64,000 nt of DNA. It comes from CSP1-4 sp963777975 (GTDB lineage: Bacteria; Chloroflexota; Limnocylindria; Limnocylindrales; CSP1-4). The stretch lies in contig CAVZSO010000013.1 in the NCBI GenBank assembly GCA_963777975.1, positions 1 through 64,000 of the forward strand. The letters are read 5' to 3'. The notes below the pieces were generated by a model. The model saw nothing but the letters and a program-made list of their open reading frames with translations. It made no database searches and had not been told where the DNA came from. The position numbers were made by a program, and so were the translations under genes. Below, in pieces: positions 62,743-64,000 of the stretch (position 1 is the first letter of the stretch; each line of letters opens with the position of its first letter).

Positions 62743-64000
62743 GGCGTGTGCTCCACCGTCACGTCGAGGAAGTGGGTCGCGCACGAGATGCATGGGTCAT
62801 AGGAGCGCACGAGCTGCTCGATGCGGACGCGCGCCTCGGGCTCGGGCAGCGCCAGGGCACTCGGCGCGAAGCCGATCAAGGCGGCCTCGATGGCGGCCTG
62901 GTTCTGGCTCGTCGGCGGCACGATGCGCGCCCAGGCGACACGACCACGCTCGTCGACGCGGTACTCGTGGAAGAGCAGGCCGCGCGGTGCCTCGGTCGCC
63001 CAGCCTGCCGTCCCGGCCCGAGCCTGAACGGCGACGTGCGCCTCGGCCGGCGGACGATAGGCGGCCACGATGTCCCGCGCCTCGGCGGCGGCGTGGACCA
63101 GCTCGACGGCCCTGGCGACGATGCTCCGGAAGGGGTTCGCGCGGATCTCTCCGGCCAGGCCCGTCCGCGCCAGCGCCGCCGCCGCCAGGGGGTGGAGACG
63201 GTCGCCGGCGAGGGTGATCCGGGCGGCCGGGCCGACGAGGTACGACCGTCCGTCCAGGGTGTGCGACTGGAGCGCGTTCGAGCCCTCGACCTGGGTCTCG
63301 CGGAAGGTCGTCGACCAGGCTGCGCCGGGGATGTCGATGCCATCGCTCGAGACGATGCGGCCCTCGTTCATGGGGTAGTCGGTGGCATGGCGGAGGGCGA
63401 CCAGTCGGGCGGGCTCGACCTCATAGGACGGCGTCGGGAAGGCAGCCACCCAGTCGACCATCGCCAGCGCTTGCTCGACCGCTTGGTCGAGCGCGGGCGC
63501 CAGGACCGCCAGCTCCGTCACGCGCGGCGCGCGGCTGAAGCCGCCGACGCGCACGCTGACCGGATGGATCGGCCGGCCGCCGAGGAGCGTCACGATCCGG
63601 TTGCCGGTCTTCTTGAGCGCCAGGCCGCGCTCGACCGCGCCGCGGTCTAGCGCCGCCAGCGCGATGCCGCTCTCGACGCCCAGGAAATCCGGCGCGTGGA
63701 GCAGCGTCACATGGAGGGCATGGCTCTCGATCCACTCGCCGCAGTAGAGGAGGCGACGCAGCGTCCGCACGACGGGATCGATCTCGACGCCGAAGAGCGC
63801 CTCGAAGGCGTGCACCGCGCTCATCTGATAGGCGACCGGGCAGATGCCGCAGATGCGCGCCACGATGTCGAGGACGTCGTCCGGCCGGCGCCCGACGACG
63901 AGCTGCTCGAAGTAGCGCGGCGCCTCGAAGATCGCCAGCCGGGCCTCGACGACGCGACCCTCGCGCAGTCGAAGCCGCAGGCGGCCCTCGCCCTCGACCC
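62739..64000 (-). CDS. NiFe hydrogenase large subunit, group 3-like (5' end beyond window)
   Basis: At least 420 residues, incomplete at its N-terminus. Both nickel-binding motifs are present: RICGICPVAYQMSA (L1) and SYDPCISCATHFLD (L2, DPCxxCxxH). The short tail FLDVTVEHTP after the histidine is a maturation peptide for the adjacent protease. VVEARLAIFEAPRYFEQLVV and GRRPDDVLDIVARICGICP resemble group 3b/3d cytosolic bidirectional enzymes. The small and diaphorase subunits should lie upstream, outside the window. It leads an overlapping chain: protease, HypC, EamA, DUF6390. Confidence 0.9.
   Translation of the reverse strand, partial: VEGEGRLRLRLREGRVVEARLAIFEAPRYFEQLVVGRRPDDVLDIVARICGICPVAYQMSAVHAFEALFGVEIDPVVRTLRRLLYCGEWIESHALHVTLLHAPDFLGVESGIALAALDRGAVERGLALKKTGNRIVTLLGGRPIHPVSVRVGGFSRAPRVTELAVLAPALDQAVEQALAMVDWVAAFPTPSYEVEPARLVALRHATDYPMNEGRIVSSDGIDIPGAAWSTTFRETQVEGSNALQSHTLDGRSYLVGPAARITLAGDRLHPLAAAALARTGLAGEIRANPFRSIVARAVELVHAAAEARDIVAAYRPPAEAHVAVQARAGTAGWATEAPRGLLFHEYRVDERGRVAWARIVPPTSQNQAAIEAALIGFAPSALALPEPEARVRIEQLVRSYDPCISCATHFLDVTVEHTP

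Overview
The window is about 64 kb of very GC-rich DNA from a free-living bacterium. Coding density is high, genes overlap in ATGA-linked operons, and several starts show leaderless promoters (a -10-like hexamer 6-7 nt upstream of the start codon). The main gene set (F420/LLM-type oxidoreductase, MoxR-DUF58-VWA cluster, TPR-cyclase proteins, 2-oxoacid:ferredoxin oxidoreductase and NiFe hydrogenase operon) best suggests a terrestrial or freshwater Chloroflexota lineage of the Limnocylindria/Ellin6529 type. A deep-branching actinobacterium is not excluded. The first 3.8 kb (HAD, AbiEi/DUF559, PLP decarboxylase, small exported protein) looks more like Thermoleophilia/Solirubrobacterales, so a misjoin or a transferred segment near 3.8-4.0 kb is possible. 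These placements are inferred from remembered family resemblance, not from a search.

Layout. 0-3.8 kb: housekeeping and accessory genes. 4.0-5.7 kb: primary-type sigma factor. 5.7-9.2 kb: glycerophosphotransferase-like protein, YhhN membrane protein, sulfurtransferase, VOC protein. 9.36 kb: tRNA-Asn, followed by two decayed genes. 10.7-16.8 kb: rhodanese, DinB-like, PAS/metallo-hydrolase pair, and exported proteins (two anchored or secreted, one lipoprotein). 16.9-21.9 kb, minus strand: five-gene membrane/protease/MoxR/VWA operon. 22.3-30.3 kb: HbpS-like and DUF1801 genes, a MarR-controlled heterodimeric ABC exporter, CPBP protease, and an LLM-UbiA fusion. 30.5-42.6 kb: phosphodiester glycosidase, two TPR/cyclase signalling proteins, TetR with its operator, LemA-GIDE pair. 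42.7-48.1 kb: surface protein, RDD protein, dienelactone hydrolase, DUF2461, class III aminotransferase. 48.4-51.5 kb: ArsR-DsrE-TusA-DsrE2-TusA-SQR-like sulfur relay operon. 51.8-55.9 kb: UspA, TPP enzyme, YbaK, Y-family polymerase. 56-64 kb, minus strand: pyruvate/2-oxoacid:ferredoxin oxidoreductase with an embedded CBS protein, preceded by DUF6390, an EamA transporter, HypC, hydrogenase maturation protease and the large subunit of a group 3-like NiFe hydrogenase that runs off the window end.

How the genes work together. The 56-64 kb block links 2-oxoacid oxidation to ferredoxin and hydrogen metabolism. The CBS protein suggests nucleotide (energy-charge) control. The 48-51 kb block handles sulfane sulfur, probably under a thiol-responsive ArsR repressor acting at a 16-bp palindrome. 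The ABC pair is a typical asymmetric exporter under MarR control.

Quality warning. About 20 otherwise intact genes are broken by single-base insertions or deletions, often more than one per gene. This looks like residual sequencing or assembly error rather than wholesale decay. Coordinates of broken genes are given for the whole corrected gene, and apparent gene fusions should be read with that in mind.
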